Source: Fusarium oxysporum f. sp. lycopersici 4287
Lineage: Eukaryota; Ascomycota; Sordariomycetes; Hypocreales; Nectriaceae
Assembly: GCF_000149955.1 (NCBI RefSeq)
Contig: NC_030994.1
Coordinates: forward strand, 3,216,366-3,280,365
Direction: 5' to 3'
DNA: 64,000 bases
Shown here: piece by piece, positions 9,038-19,051 of the stretch
Layout: each line of letters starts with the position of its first letter
Numbering within the stretch: position 1 is the stretch's first letter
Position numbers and translations under genes: made by a program
Notes under the pieces: model-generated
Databases searched by the model: none
What the model was told of the DNA's origin: nothing
What the model saw: the letters and a program-made list of their open reading frames with translations, nothing else

Positions 9038-10960
9038 ATGAGACACGCCTTCTTTGCCGGCCTTCTGGCCGCCCCAGCTTCCGTGTGCGCCGTTGCCCTC
9101 ACAGGCTACGAGTACATCGTCGTTGGGTCAGGTGCTGGAGGAGGACCTCTGGCTGCTCGCCTCGCATTGGCTGGTCACAAGACCCTTCTCATCGAAGCTG
9201 GTGACGACTACGCCTCGCTCAACTACACCGTCCCTGCCTACTCTGCCAATGCTTCTGAGGATCCCGAGATCTCGTGGAACTTCTTTGTTCGTCACTACGC
9301 TGACGATGAGCGACAAGCCCGTGACTACAAGACCACTTACGATACGCCCGACGGGGAGTACACTGGTCTTAACCCTCCTGAGGGCGCTGAGATCAAGGGT
9401 ACTCTGTACCCCCGCACTCAAGCTCTGGGTGGCTGCACGGCTCACAATGCTTTGATCGCTGTTTACCCTCACCAGTCTGACTTTGAGTATATTGCCTCTC
9501 TCACCGGTGATGATTCGTGGTCAGCGGATAACATGCGAAAGTACTTTGTCAAGGCTGAGGACAACAACTACCGCCCTGCTGGCGAGGCTGGCCACGGCTA
9601 CGATGGCTGGCTCAGCACTGAGACTGCTCCCCTCAGCATTCCTCTCAACGACGAGCAGCTTCTGAGCATCCTCAGCGGAGGCGCCGTTGCTCTGTCCGAG
9701 ATGACTGGAAAGAACATCACCATGGATGGTCTGATTGCCGACGATGCCAACGCCGACACTCTGGCTCGTGATCAGGAGCCTGGCTTCTACCAGATCCCTC
9801 TGTCTACCAAGGACGCTAGCCGTATCGGACCCCGTGAGCTCATCCTCTCTGTCCGCGATGCCAAGCACCCCAACGGTACCAAGAAGTATCCTCTTGATGT
9901 CCGAACCAACTGCTACGTCACCAAGGTCACATTCGATGACTCCAAGCCTCCTCGTGCCAATGGCGTTGAGTTCCTCGACGGCAAGCATCTCTACAAGGCC
10001 AGCCCCCTTGCTACCGGTGCTGCTGGTACTCCCGGCAATGCCACTGCTTCTCGCGAGGTTGTCGTTGCTGGCGGTGTTTACAACACTCCCCAGATCCTCA
10101 AGCTTAGCGGTATCGGACCTGCTGATGAGCTGAAGAAGTTCGATATCCCCGTTATTTCTGATCTTCCTGGTGTCGGTACCAACCTGCAGGACCACTACGA
10201 GATCTCTGTCCAGGGAACTCTCGAGAACAACTTCACATCCTTCGATGGCTGCACCTTCGGCCTCTTCACTGATGAGGACCCCTGTGTCGACCGCTGGAGA
10301 GCTCCCGTTGATGGTGATCACGGCATCTACTCCTCTTCCGGCCTTGCTGCCTCCATGTTCTACAAGAGCTCCACTGCTGAGAAGGACAACTTTGACATCT
10401 TCGCCTTCGGTGGTCCCGTCAACTTCAGAGGATACTTCCCCCAGTACGCTGTCAACGCCACCATCGAGCACAACTGGTTCTCATGGGCCATCCTCAAGGC
10501 TCACCCTCGCAACAACGCCGGCGAGGTCCTCCTCCAGTCTGCCGATCCTCTCGACATGCCTGCCATCACCTTCAACTACTTTGACACCGGAAACGGTGAC
10601 TACTCTGCTGATCTCCAGGCCTTGTACGAGGCCGTCGAGCTTACCCGAAGCGCACTGGCCAGCCAGGCTGTCAATGTCACTGAGGTTCTCCCTGGTGCTG
10701 ATGTTACTTCTCAGAAGGACATTGAGACATATGTCAAGGATGTTGCTTGGGGTCACCACGCTTCCTCTACTTGCCCCATTGGTGCTGATGATGACAAGAT
10801 GGCGGTTCTCGACTCCAAGTTCCGAGTTCGAGGTGTCGCTGGTCTTCGTGTTGTTGATGCTTCGGTTTATCCTCGCATCCCCGGTACCTTTACAGCTGTG
10901 TCGACCTACATGGTTGCTGAGAAGGCTGCCGACATCATGCTGGCTGAGCTTGAGGAATAG
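9038..10960 (+). CDS. Secreted GMC oxidoreductase (AA3-type, FAD-dependent)
   Basis: Intronless, 640 residues, the usual length. A signal peptide (MRHAFFAGLLAAPASVCAVA) is followed at once by the dinucleotide-binding motif YIVVGSGAGGGPLAARLA and IEAG. The GMC regions LGGCTAHNALI (about residue 129) and GGVYNTPQILKLSGIGP (about 348) are present. The C-terminus has WGHHASSTCPIG, holding the catalytic His, and VVDASVYPRIPGTFTAVSTYMVAEKAADIM. Several N-glycosylation sequons occur. The family oxidises alcohols, sugars or aryl alcohols and passes electrons to O2 or quinones outside the cell; the substrate cannot be told from sequence. Codon use is strongly biased to C-ending codons, unlike its neighbours, which suggests high expression. 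A 316-codon antisense frame is a by-product of that bias. Confidence 0.93.
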   Translation: MRHAFFAGLLAAPASVCAVALTGYEYIVVGSGAGGGPLAARLALAGHKTLLIEAGDDYASLNYTVPAYSANASEDPEISWNFFVRHYADDERQARDYKTTYDTPDGEYTGLNPPEGAEIKGTLYPRTQALGGCTAHNALIAVYPHQSDFEYIASLTGDDSWSADNMRKYFVKAEDNNYRPAGEAGHGYDGWLSTETAPLSIPLNDEQLLSILSGGAVALSEMTGKNITMDGLIADDANADTLARDQEPGFYQIPLSTKDASRIGPRELILSVRDAKHPNGTKKYPLDVRTNCYVTKVTFDDSKPPRANGVEFLDGKHLYKASPLATGAAGTPGNATASREVVVAGGVYNTPQILKLSGIGPADELKKFDIPVISDLPGVGTNLQDHYEISVQGTLENNFTSFDGCTFGLFTDEDPCVDRWRAPVDGDHGIYSSSGLAASMFYKSSTAEKDNFDIFAFGGPVNFRGYFPQYAVNATIEHNWFSWAILKAHPRNNAGEVLLQSADPLDMPAITFNYFDTGNGDYSADLQALYEAVELTRSALASQAVNVTEVLPGADVTSQKDIETYVKDVAWGHHASSTCPIGADDDKMAVLDSKFRVRGVAGLRVVDASVYPRIPGTFTAVSTYMVAEKAADIMLAELEE

Positions 10961-11143
10961 ATGTTGATGAGAAAAGTGGTCATAATGTATATTAATGTTG
11001 AGCTGATCTTAGACGAAGACTAATACCAAGTAATGTCTGAGATATAATTGCTTTCTAATTGATTGATCAACACGTAATGCTTATCTATAGCCGATCAGAC
11101 CATTCCCTCTGAGCATTCAAGAACAGTCCCTTGCTTGGTCCAT

Positions 11144-12940
11144 CTAAGCAAAGCCGAGGTTCAAAGTATACTTCAGCGGCGTCGTGCCTGTGATGTACAC
11201 ATGATTGCCTTGCAAAGTCAGATTACCGCCATGCCAGCTATACTGCTCACCAGCATCGGCTGCGATTGGTCCTTTTCCATTTCCTGGCCCGAAGGTGATC
11301 TTGTCGTCGCCCACGCTGTACTCTCCCTTTCCTTCGATGAGGTGGTATATGGTTGTGTTGTCGCTATCAAGAATCTCCTTCACTCCCTTGAACTTTCCAC
11401 CCTCTCTGAACGTCAGTTCAAAGGTCAATTCGACATTATCCTCTCCTGTAACCTCAAAATCGAGATCATATCCCTTCTTTGTCGGCTTGATCTCAACATC
11501 GGTTTTGAGACGACGAACACTGGTTGGGCGGTTCGTAAAGTCAAGCATGGCGTAAAAGCGACCATCGACCGACTTAGACAGCGCATATGTCCCGTTGTCG
11601 TCGCGTTTATCAGCTGGAATAGGTAGGTAGTATGGAACTTCGATCTCGCTCCCCAGCTTAATAACACCATCCTTGGATAGCTCAACGCCATTCGATCGGA
11701 AGTGACCCATGCTGAAAAAGCTAGCACTAAGCCGTACAGCTTCAAGAACCGCCTTTCCGTTCCAGGCTCGGAACATGGTCGGATTCGTCGAAAGGCCCGA
11801 GCCCATTCGGTTGTAGAACTCGGCCTTCTTTCCGTCCATGGTATACCAGTCCGACCCGCCAAATGCCGACACTGTGAGCTTTCCACGTCTGGCTCGTACA
11901 AGACCTGCCGACTTGTAGTGCTTCTTGAAGTCAGAAAATGGTTGCTTTTGTTTGGGCAATTCTGCTGCCAATTCGGGGCGTTCTATGATGTTGCCTAGAA
12001 AATCGCCCAATTGCGTCCCAACTCGCTTCTCAATGAGACGAGCCATTGCAGCGAATCGGCCGTTGTTGTCCAACAGAGCAAGCTCGCGAAATTGTGGGTA
12101 AAAGTTCCCCATGTTGTCCCCTGGAGGCTGAGACTGGTCCTGTCGGCGGCTCTGGATTGTTTCCATCTCGCCGTTTGGCTCGGCATGCTCAATGGAGAGC
12201 TCGAGGTTTTTGCGGACAAAGCTGACCAATTCTGTGTAATTGAGCTCGTGAGCTACCGTCAATAGAGAAGGGTTCGACACGGCCGAGTAGTAGTTAGGGC
12301 TACGTTCCGAGTAAATGCCATCAGCGTCGATATCAATGCCCTCTGCAAGCCACTCATCGATCCTCTTAATCAAGCTGGGATCTTCAATGATGTTGGAGAT
12401 GCGTGCCAAGGCGCTGCAAATTTTCCATCTATGATTGGGGGTATGAATTCCGCCCTTTGCAAGACCAGGCGCTGCCTTCTTGAGAATACCACGCATGACT
12501 TTGGCAAAAGGTTGCGAAGCCTCATGATCGTCTCGCTCGAGGATGCGTACCATAATACCAAAGTCTTCGATCAAGAAGCCGGTATCAGGCGGGGAGTGTC
12601 GATTGCCGACAGTGTAAGTCCCGTCATCATGCTGAACCTCTACCAGAACAGAGAGCATTTCCTCGATATGCGGCAACAGAGATTCATCGTGGTAGTAGGT
12701 CGAGTTTGGCCACACAAATGGTGTAACAAGACGACGGACCTCACGTGTCAATGACCTTGGTGAGCCAGTCAATGAGGCATTTTTACCGTCGATAACGGTC
12801 TGGACCTGAGAATCGGCTGACTTTGTGAGAAGCTTCAGACTGGTCCAATCCTTGGCTGGAGTAGAAGAGGCAGTGGCAGTGATGGCAAGTAACGCCACGC
12901 CTGCGGCCCTGAGGGCACTCGACATACAGGGAAGATGCAT
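11144..12940 (-). CDS. Secreted heparinase/alginate-lyase-like protein
   Basis: Single exon. The ATG at 12940 (or 12925) starts a plausible signal peptide (SSALRAAGVALLAITATASS); the frame is open to 13027 but the extension lacks signal character. The mature part begins with an alpha-helical half (about 80-330 of the open frame) containing GGIHTPNHRWKICSALA, RSPNYYSAVSNPSLL and an SRRQDQ stretch, then a beta-rich half with YNRMGSGLSTNPTMFRAW and SFFSMGHFRS. This alpha/alpha-toroid plus beta-sandwich layout fits heparinase II/III-like polysaccharide lyases. His and Tyr in HTPNHRW and RSPNYYS are candidate catalytic residues (inference). It is convergent with the GMC gene and divergent from the dehydrogenase. 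Exact CAZy family and substrate are uncertain. Confidence 0.68.
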   Translation of the reverse strand: MHLPCMSSALRAAGVALLAITATASSTPAKDWTSLKLLTKSADSQVQTVIDGKNASLTGSPRSLTREVRRLVTPFVWPNSTYYHDESLLPHIEEMLSVLVEVQHDDGTYTVGNRHSPPDTGFLIEDFGIMVRILERDDHEASQPFAKVMRGILKKAAPGLAKGGIHTPNHRWKICSALARISNIIEDPSLIKRIDEWLAEGIDIDADGIYSERSPNYYSAVSNPSLLTVAHELNYTELVSFVRKNLELSIEHAEPNGEMETIQSRRQDQSQPPGDNMGNFYPQFRELALLDNNGRFAAMARLIEKRVGTQLGDFLGNIIERPELAAELPKQKQPFSDFKKHYKSAGLVRARRGKLTVSAFGGSDWYTMDGKKAEFYNRMGSGLSTNPTMFRAWNGKAVLEAVRLSASFFSMGHFRSNGVELSKDGVIKLGSEIEVPYYLPIPADKRDDNGTYALSKSVDGRFYAMLDFTNRPTSVRRLKTDVEIKPTKKGYDLDFEVTGEDNVELTFELTFREGGKFKGVKEILDSDNTTIYHLIEGKGEYSVGDDKITFGPGNGKGPIAADAGEQYSWHGGNLTLQGNHVYITGTTPLKYTLNLGFA

Positions 12941-13744
12941 TGGGACGCGACAACGCGAGGAACTCGTGGAGTTAGTATGAGAGTTCGCGCATGGTACAAG
13001 CTTAAATAGACAAACAAAGAGTGCCAAGCCCGAGGTTCGGTGTCTGATATACCGATTACAGCAGCAATCGGGTTCATGAAGAGCTGCCGAAGCCCACTTC
13101 CCCGTGGGGGAGGCTTTCAGATACCTTCTTTTTACAGGTTAGATCCAGCGGGGTGCTTTTTACTAGCACGATTAAGCTTAACCTTAGTAAATGAAGCTGG
13201 AGATTGGGGGATGGCTCGGACAAGTGCCCGAAATAATCCAATTTGTTTTTATAATGGACTTCCCCATTGTGTATGACTTTATGGTAGTGACGAACTTTCA
13301 CGATGGTAGGTCACAACAGGGTATAGCTTCACAACTAGTGAAGATGTTTGCTCCACTCGTCTTTGAGTTTCATCACTTCTTGACATTCACTGTAGCATCG
13401 ACATTATGAAAGGGTTTATACTTGATATGGAATGATATAATAGGCCACATCTGTTAAATATTCCTTTGTTGCATCTGCTATTTATCATCGTATCAGCTGG
13501 TGGTCAAGAAAACAGTCATGATGGAAATATCTTCATTTTGTATTTACCCGGTAGCGTTGAGCGAGTTTGATGACTTTCGGACCTGACTCGGCCGAGCCGA
13601 GCTCGGTCGGCTTTTGATCAACATGGGCGGTTTCTGCAGATCATTTATAATCATTCATATTTAACTCCAGGTCGATGAAATCGATAAAACTTTTTTTGAA
13701 ACTTTAACAGAAACTCTCAGACTTCAAAAGAACATTGAATTGAG
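12941..13744. other. Divergent promoter region (lyase-like / dehydrogenase)
   Basis: About 800 bp between divergent starts. It contains a GC-rich pair of abutting 10-bp palindromes (listed separately) about 140 bp before the dehydrogenase ATG. No gene is supported. Confidence 0.45.
13587..13606. promoter_or_regulatory. Two abutting 10-bp palindromes rich in CGG/CCG
   Basis: ctcggccgag (13587-13596) is followed directly by ccgagctcgg (13597-13606), both perfect palindromes, with another cgg at 13608-13610. Everted and inverted CGG/CCG triplets are the usual half-sites of fungal Zn2Cys6 activators. Position about 140 bp upstream of the dehydrogenase start suggests an operator for that gene; binding is an inference. 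Confidence 0.4.
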
Positions 13745-14893
13745 ATGCTTCCTACTATGCGTTCACTGGGCCGTACTGCTCGTGGGGTTCCACTCCACGG
13801 AGAATCATCAATACCCTCCCTGTTAGTCTTGGACGACTACCTTCGGATCTCAGCAAAACATTTTGGGCACTTGCAGCCTCCGAAATTACAAGTAGAATTG
13901 TCTGATACCTACCTTCCTCAGCGAACTGCTGAAGAGCGGAGCAACTTGATTGAGAAGCTCTACCCGTACGACATCATCTCCACCATGCGTGAGCGAACCC
14001 CGTTCTCTGGGGAGCTGCTGCACCAACTACCCAACTTGAAGCTGCTACTATGTACCGGTACTCAGTTTGAGACCTTTGATCTAGAGACAGCCAAGAAGCT
14101 GGGGATCACAGTTGCTTCAGCGCTAGGTCGCGGCCGGAGTGACGGAACACAGCATAAGCAGGACATTCGCAAAGGAGGAAGTCATCCTGCAACGCACCAC
14201 ACATGGGCCATGATCCTTGCTCTGGCTAGAAACATCGCTGCAGACGATGCTTCCATCAAAGCCGGTGGATGGCAGTCAGACATGGCTATTGGTCTGTCGG
14301 GAAAGACTTTGGGGGTCGTTGGTCTGGGAAGGTTGGGAGCAGCGGTGGCAAGAATTGGGTCTTTGGCCTTTGGCATGAAGATCAAGTGCTGGAGCAGCAG
14401 CTTAGACCAAGCTAGGGCTGATGAGATGGCTGTCAAGCTTGGCCTGCCCATTGAGGATGAGGATGGCGACAAGACCTTTCAAGCAGTTAGTAAGGAAGAG
14501 CTGTTTGCAACTGCTGATGTAGTCACTCTGCACTACGTTTTGAGTGACCGATCCCGTGGTCTTATTGGCGCCAAGGAACTTGCAGCGATGAAGCAGTCGG
14601 CGTTGCTAATTAATACATCCCGCGCCGCGCTCATTGATGAGGCGGCACTGCTGGAGGTAGCCAATGAGTGTTCCATTCGCGGCGTTGCACTCGACGTCTT
14701 TGAATCTGAGCCTCTACCTGCAGATAGTCCATGGCGGTCTCAGGACTGGGGAAACGGTAAGAAGAGTCGGGTTCTGGTAACGCCGCATATGGGGTACGTG
14801 GAGGAGGGCATCATGAATAGCTGGTACGCTGAACAGGCAGAAAACGTCGAGAGATGGTTAGACGGAAAGGATGTTCTCCATCAACTGGTTTGA
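13745..14893 (+). CDS. D-isomer-specific 2-hydroxyacid dehydrogenase
   Basis: Intronless, 382 residues. The N-terminal substrate-binding half includes PNLKLLLCTGTQFETFD. The NAD-binding domain is centred on LGVVGLGRLGAAVARI (GxGxxG, about residue 191). The catalytic triad of the family is visible in order: Arg in INTSRAALIDE, Glu in DVFESEPLP, and His in VTPHMGY. Family members interconvert 2-keto acids and D-2-hydroxyacids using NAD(P)H; glyoxylate, hydroxypyruvate or longer keto acids are all possible here. Several residues after SALGRGRSD form a small insertion relative to canonical members. Probably cytosolic, with no targeting signal seen. Confidence 0.9.
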   Translation: MLPTMRSLGRTARGVPLHGESSIPSLLVLDDYLRISAKHFGHLQPPKLQVELSDTYLPQRTAEERSNLIEKLYPYDIISTMRERTPFSGELLHQLPNLKLLLCTGTQFETFDLETAKKLGITVASALGRGRSDGTQHKQDIRKGGSHPATHHTWAMILALARNIAADDASIKAGGWQSDMAIGLSGKTLGVVGLGRLGAAVARIGSLAFGMKIKCWSSSLDQARADEMAVKLGLPIEDEDGDKTFQAVSKEELFATADVVTLHYVLSDRSRGLIGAKELAAMKQSALLINTSRAALIDEAALLEVANECSIRGVALDVFESEPLPADSPWRSQDWGNGKKSRVLVTPHMGYVEEGIMNSWYAEQAENVERWLDGKDVLHQLV

Positions 14894-15165
14894 GGCAGCA
14901 TTTATTGTCCCTTCAGCATGTATGTATACAGCTTGTATAACTAAACATAGGAGAGAAGACAACTCAATGTAAGTGACACATTGCGTGCAGTATATTAAAG
15001 AGAATCTAAAATAATTCCCCAATCATATCTAAGATAAGTCATCAACGCCATCGTATGAAAGAAACCTGCTCTAGTAATATCAATAAATACATTCTAAATC
15101 ATCTTCATTCTCGATCTGTAATCATCTCATCAAAGCAAGACAAGAGCACTGAGTGAGGAACCAAT
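14894..15165. other. Convergent spacer
   Basis: AT-rich 3' flanks of two convergent genes. No other feature is visible. Confidence 0.4.
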
Positions 15166-16440
15166 TCACTCCTCTGCTTGCTTATTCGCCTCAGGCTCTT
15201 GACCAACAATTGACTCGAGTTTCTCTCGGAACGAATCGTCATAATAGCTCATAACGGAGGAAGTCCGCGCAGTGTCCATCGACGTGCGAGGCGAGGGGGC
15301 GTAGGCACTGCCATCCGCTGAAAAGATGGACTCGCGCACTGACGCTGAATACTGGCTGCTTGTGTTCCTCGCTGGTAGTTGGAGGCGCTTGGAGGAGGCG
15401 GATGTGACGGAGAGGTTCTTCTTCTCAAACATGGCGAGCTTGTCTGAAACGGAGCCAGCTCGTTTCTGAAGCGCGGTCAGGTCGTTGTTTGGTTTGGTAT
15501 TTTCCTTCTCTTCTAGCTTTCGCATCCAGGCTAGGCGGTCACTCAGTGCGCCTGGTCGCTTTGAATTGACCCTAGCGAGGGGAGTTTCTGATGAGGGTGA
15601 CTCGGCAGCCTTTTGTGCAGGAGGTCCAAGGCTGGTGGGTCTCTTCAAGGCCAATTGAGGGTTCCGTGGGATTTGGATTCCTTTAGAAGGCGTAGCAGTA
15701 GATGGCGAGTCAATTGGGCTGGTGCTGAGTGGCCTTGGTGGTGGGGGCATTGCTAATCGTGCCTCACGCTCTGCAGTCCATCTTGGCGATTCTTTTACCG
15801 ATGGAGTAGATGGAGTGGCAATGAGACTTTCATTTGGCACCAAGCGAATAGTAGCGGTGCGCAGTGCATTTGAATCGTGATCTTCGTTAGGGGCCTGGAA
15901 CATAGTCTCCAGGTCTAGAGGTAATGACTTGCGATGGTTCTTGATGTTCTTGACCGGCTGGTGAATTAAATGTCTGGCCTCGACTGGTCGACCACGGTCT
16001 AGGATACTGGGCGTTGCCGACACATCTGGATTGTTGATGGCTTCCAGCGCCGATGCTCGAGCTTGGTGCTGGTCTGCATCGCTGCTGTCGATAAATGTCA
16101 AGGGTCGAGTGCCTTCATTGCGATTAACTGGCTTCCGCGAAAACGGATGACTAAGTCTCGCTGACTGATGCGACGCGTCGGCAGGCGATGATTGCTGCTT
16201 GTCGGCGTCCTTGGGCTGGAGGAGCCAACTACTTGGGAGACGAAGGCTCTCGAGGCCGTTTAACTGAACATCAAGTCGAAAGTCCGACGCGTTGGATTGC
16301 GAAGCATGGTCGGACCTGACATCGGGCTTGGATTTGGCTTTATTGAGGCGTCGCAGCGGGATCAGGCTGGACAGCTTATGTGCCAGCGGTCGCCACAGAG
16401 GTTTATCGTTGCTGCTGCTGCTGCTCTTGTTGCCTGCCAT
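15166..16440 (-). CDS. Intrinsically disordered protein with a repeated SDKLA motif
   Basis: The start was set at 16440 (MAGNKSSSSSNDKP); the frame stays open upstream but without coding character. About 424 residues, rich in Ser, Pro, Thr and charged residues, with poly-Ser encoded by GCT/GCA repeats on the other strand. Near the C-terminus two related blocks occur, GALSDRLAWMRKLEEKENTK and GSVSDKLAMFEKK, which read as short amphipathic helices. The extreme C-terminus (SYYDDSFREKLESIVGQ) is also helical. No enzyme or known domain is recognised. Such proteins often scaffold cytoskeletal or signalling complexes, but that is only analogy. Confidence 0.62.
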   Translation of the reverse strand: MAGNKSSSSSNDKPLWRPLAHKLSSLIPLRRLNKAKSKPDVRSDHASQSNASDFRLDVQLNGLESLRLPSSWLLQPKDADKQQSSPADASHQSARLSHPFSRKPVNRNEGTRPLTFIDSSDADQHQARASALEAINNPDVSATPSILDRGRPVEARHLIHQPVKNIKNHRKSLPLDLETMFQAPNEDHDSNALRTATIRLVPNESLIATPSTPSVKESPRWTAEREARLAMPPPPRPLSTSPIDSPSTATPSKGIQIPRNPQLALKRPTSLGPPAQKAAESPSSETPLARVNSKRPGALSDRLAWMRKLEEKENTKPNNDLTALQKRAGSVSDKLAMFEKKNLSVTSASSKRLQLPARNTSSQYSASVRESIFSADGSAYAPSPRTSMDTARTSSVMSYYDDSFREKLESIVGQEPEANKQAEE

Positions 16441-17574
16441 TGTCTTACGACTCTTCAAGATCAAAAGGGTTGCATCAAAGGTACCGATTGCATCACTATT
16501 CTGGCTGCTGTAAAAAGCAGTCATAAGTTTGCTGCTGTGTTTGTTTACAGGTCCATGTTTTGGCAAAAGGGGCGAGGAATGCGTTGCATTGCTCGCTTGA
16601 CGTTACCCCCTTCATTGTTTCAAATGACCGGGTGCCTAATTCGGGCTTAGCCGATATTACTGCGTGATTTCACTATGGGCTTGACTACTTCAGGATAGTG
16701 TTCTCCAGCAAAAGAGGTGGGGCAGACTTGGCCGAGGTTGCATCCTATCCTAACCTGGAGTCCAACAATTGAGGACAGCTATTGACGAGATACTCAATAG
16801 TTAATGATAGAACTATAAAATGTATAGGGGGGTGTAACTGGATGCAAACCGAAAGAACTGCGTTATTGGCTCTAATTGGAAGGTTGAAGTGGGAAGATGA
16901 TGTTGTTGTCCGTGCTTCGTAGATATCTCGTTAAAACGTAAATGTCATCAAGCTTAATGCAATTCACTTCACATGACGAGACTCTTCACGGGCACGTCCC
17001 CAGGCAACAAAACCAGAGTAAATTGGACCTAATAGCCGCAATTGCAATTTTGAAATGCAATTTAATACCGTGCTCTCCCATGTGATTCCATGACGTTCTG
17101 AAAGCCTCAGAGTCAAGCTTTTACAACTCATCTCACCAGCGGAATGCACACTAGCACTAACGAATTAGCTTGGCAACGTCGCTTGATTAATTCTATGAGT
17201 TCGTTACGACAACATTTAAAGGTGTCGTACAAATGACGTTTTACGAGATGCTCTCGAGACTCTTTATGTCTCATAACAGCTCCGTCGAGGTCACCTGAGT
17301 GCCGTGCAAATGTGGTTTCAAATGCCAGACCTATGTGAAACAATGGTTGATTGGCATACAGTCCAGAATATTTTATGAGGACCCAACTACGTCGCACTGC
17401 CCAAGAAGATAGCGTGATTTGGATCGCAAACAATAGCTTCATGGATGTAATACTTAAACAGAGTGCTTGGCCTTGAACAATTTTCTCTCTTGGTGGTCTT
17501 GAGAATTCTTGGAGCCTGGCTATCTATTCGAAGGACAATAAACGCCTGCTTGGTAATCCCATGACACCGTAGTA
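16441..17574. other. 1.1-kb intergenic region, nothing recognised
   Basis: Contains only short frames with no protein-like character. It would hold the promoter of the disordered-protein gene on the left and the 3' end of the methyltransferase gene on the right. Confidence 0.4.
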
Positions 17575-19051
17575 TTATTCCGGTTTGAGGCCGTACACAT
17601 AGCGCACCACAAAATAACCATGAATCTTGCGGTTGCGAAGAGCCTTTCGTATACCCATCAGGAACACTTGGTACTCATCCTTTGGCCACTGCAGCACATT
17701 GTTCCACAACAGCAGAGTATACCCTTTGAAAGCTGTGAGCATAGAACAGAAACAAATAATAGGCTCAGCATACCTTCAATGTCATTCTCCAATGTCAGCT
17801 TGACAAATCGGCCGACCTCGGCCAGCCTTGGGTCCTTGGGCCAATCCCCAATTGGAATCTGCAATCGCGGACGGAATCAGCCTTGTAAGAGCTCACTGAT
17901 CAACTGCAAACTCACCTTGTAGTCCACCGTCTTGATGTCCACAAACCCTGCCTCTTCCATTCCCTTCGGTTGCAAGTCATGCACAAAGAACGTTCGACCA
18001 ATCGCTTTACCACCCTCCTCATACAGCTTGTTGCACAACTTATAGACCTCTTCCTCTTCAGCTGTGCCATCGTCGCTGCGAAAATGAATGTCGGCTTCAA
18101 CAGACTCAACCCAGCCTCCCGGCGTACAAACACGGTAGGCCTGTTGGTATAAAGCAGTCCAATCTTGGATGGCTCCAAAGAGATAACGCATGTGGACGAA
18201 ATCAAAGGTATTGTCTTTCCAAGTCCACGTTTCGGTGGCATCGTCGATCTCGAAACGCACATTTGGGGGAACCCATTTGGGCTGTGTTGGTGAGAGATCA
18301 GTTGCTGTCACTTCTGCTTGCGGGAACTGATCTGCAAAGTCTCTGCAAGCGTGTCAGCATCACGTCGCTTGATGGAACCTACAGTTCGCATACATAGCCC
18401 AGATTCCTAGTCGGCTTGTTAGCTTTGAGTGTGAGTCAGATGTACGGAGACTTACCGCTTCCTGTCCCAACATCAAGCGCTTTCTAATCACATATCAATG
18501 CCGACACTTCTTGACCACGATACGACTTCTTCACATACCTGGATGTTGTCTCCAATAGGAGCTAGATACAACTGACCGTCGAGCAGAACCGTCAAGTAAT
18601 GATGGCTTGGACTTTAATGAGCAGGTGGCTTGAAGGGTTGGGGACGATAGATCTCACCTGATGTCAACAGACTCTAATTGTTGTTCATCATTTGGAAAAG
18701 AATATTCAGTCACGAACTTGTCGCTATGAAAAGTACGGCTCTGAATGCTTCTGTAATGAAGGATGCTTGAAGAAACAGAGGCAGTTGAGCTATCACTACA
18801 AGTGTTGTTAACATCGATTGTATATTACCGTAAGAGTAAAGCTCACGCGTCTGTTTCAAGTGTTGAGTCGGCGTCGTCTCGAACATCCTTTCTAGCACGT
18901 TAGCATAGCAAGTGGTTGAGAACATCTCACAAAACCTCACGTCATCGTTTTCAGCAGCGGGTATAAGTTCAGTTTGCGGAGATGGTGTCGACTTGGGCCC
19001 AGAGGCCGGGGATGACGGCCCAGTCGGTGATTTGGTCTTTGGCGACGACAT
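17575..19051 (-). CDS. SAM-dependent methyltransferase, UMTA/LaeA-like
   Basis: Assembled from eight exons by frame and splice signals; the exon at 18394-18406 is only 13 nt. The N-terminus is a Ser/Pro-rich low-complexity leader (MSSPKTKSPTGPSSPASGPK). The core then follows the fungal UMTA pattern: SSTASVSSSILHYRS, TFHSDKFVTEY, HHYLTVLLDGQL, and the SAM motif ALDVGTGSGIWAIDFADQFP split across four exons. Next come TATDLSPTQPKWVPPNVRFE, FDFVHMRYLFGAI and GGWVESVEADI. The C-terminus ends KIHGYFVVRYVYGLKPE. LaeA itself is a nuclear regulator of secondary metabolism, whereas UMTA relatives mostly act on unknown small molecules. No biosynthetic cluster surrounds this gene, so its substrate is open. 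Confidence 0.85.
18394..18406 (-). other. 13-nt micro-exon in the methyltransferase gene
   Basis: The exon is flanked by a 49-nt intron on its upstream side (gtaagt to gactag) and an intron starting gtatgc on its downstream side. It encodes the middle of GSGIWAID in the SAM-binding motif. Skipping it would break the frame and the motif, so its inclusion is required for a working enzyme. Confidence 0.7.

Noticed and set aside
9521..10471. 316-codon antisense open frame
   Set aside because: It is opposite the GMC oxidoreductase, arises from its strongly C-ending codon bias, and has no domain character.
6442..19051. Secondary-metabolite gene cluster (monooxygenase, GMC oxidoreductase, methyltransferase)
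   Set aside because: No PKS, NRPS, terpene synthase or other backbone enzyme occurs anywhere in the window, and the genes are widely spaced with unrelated ones between.
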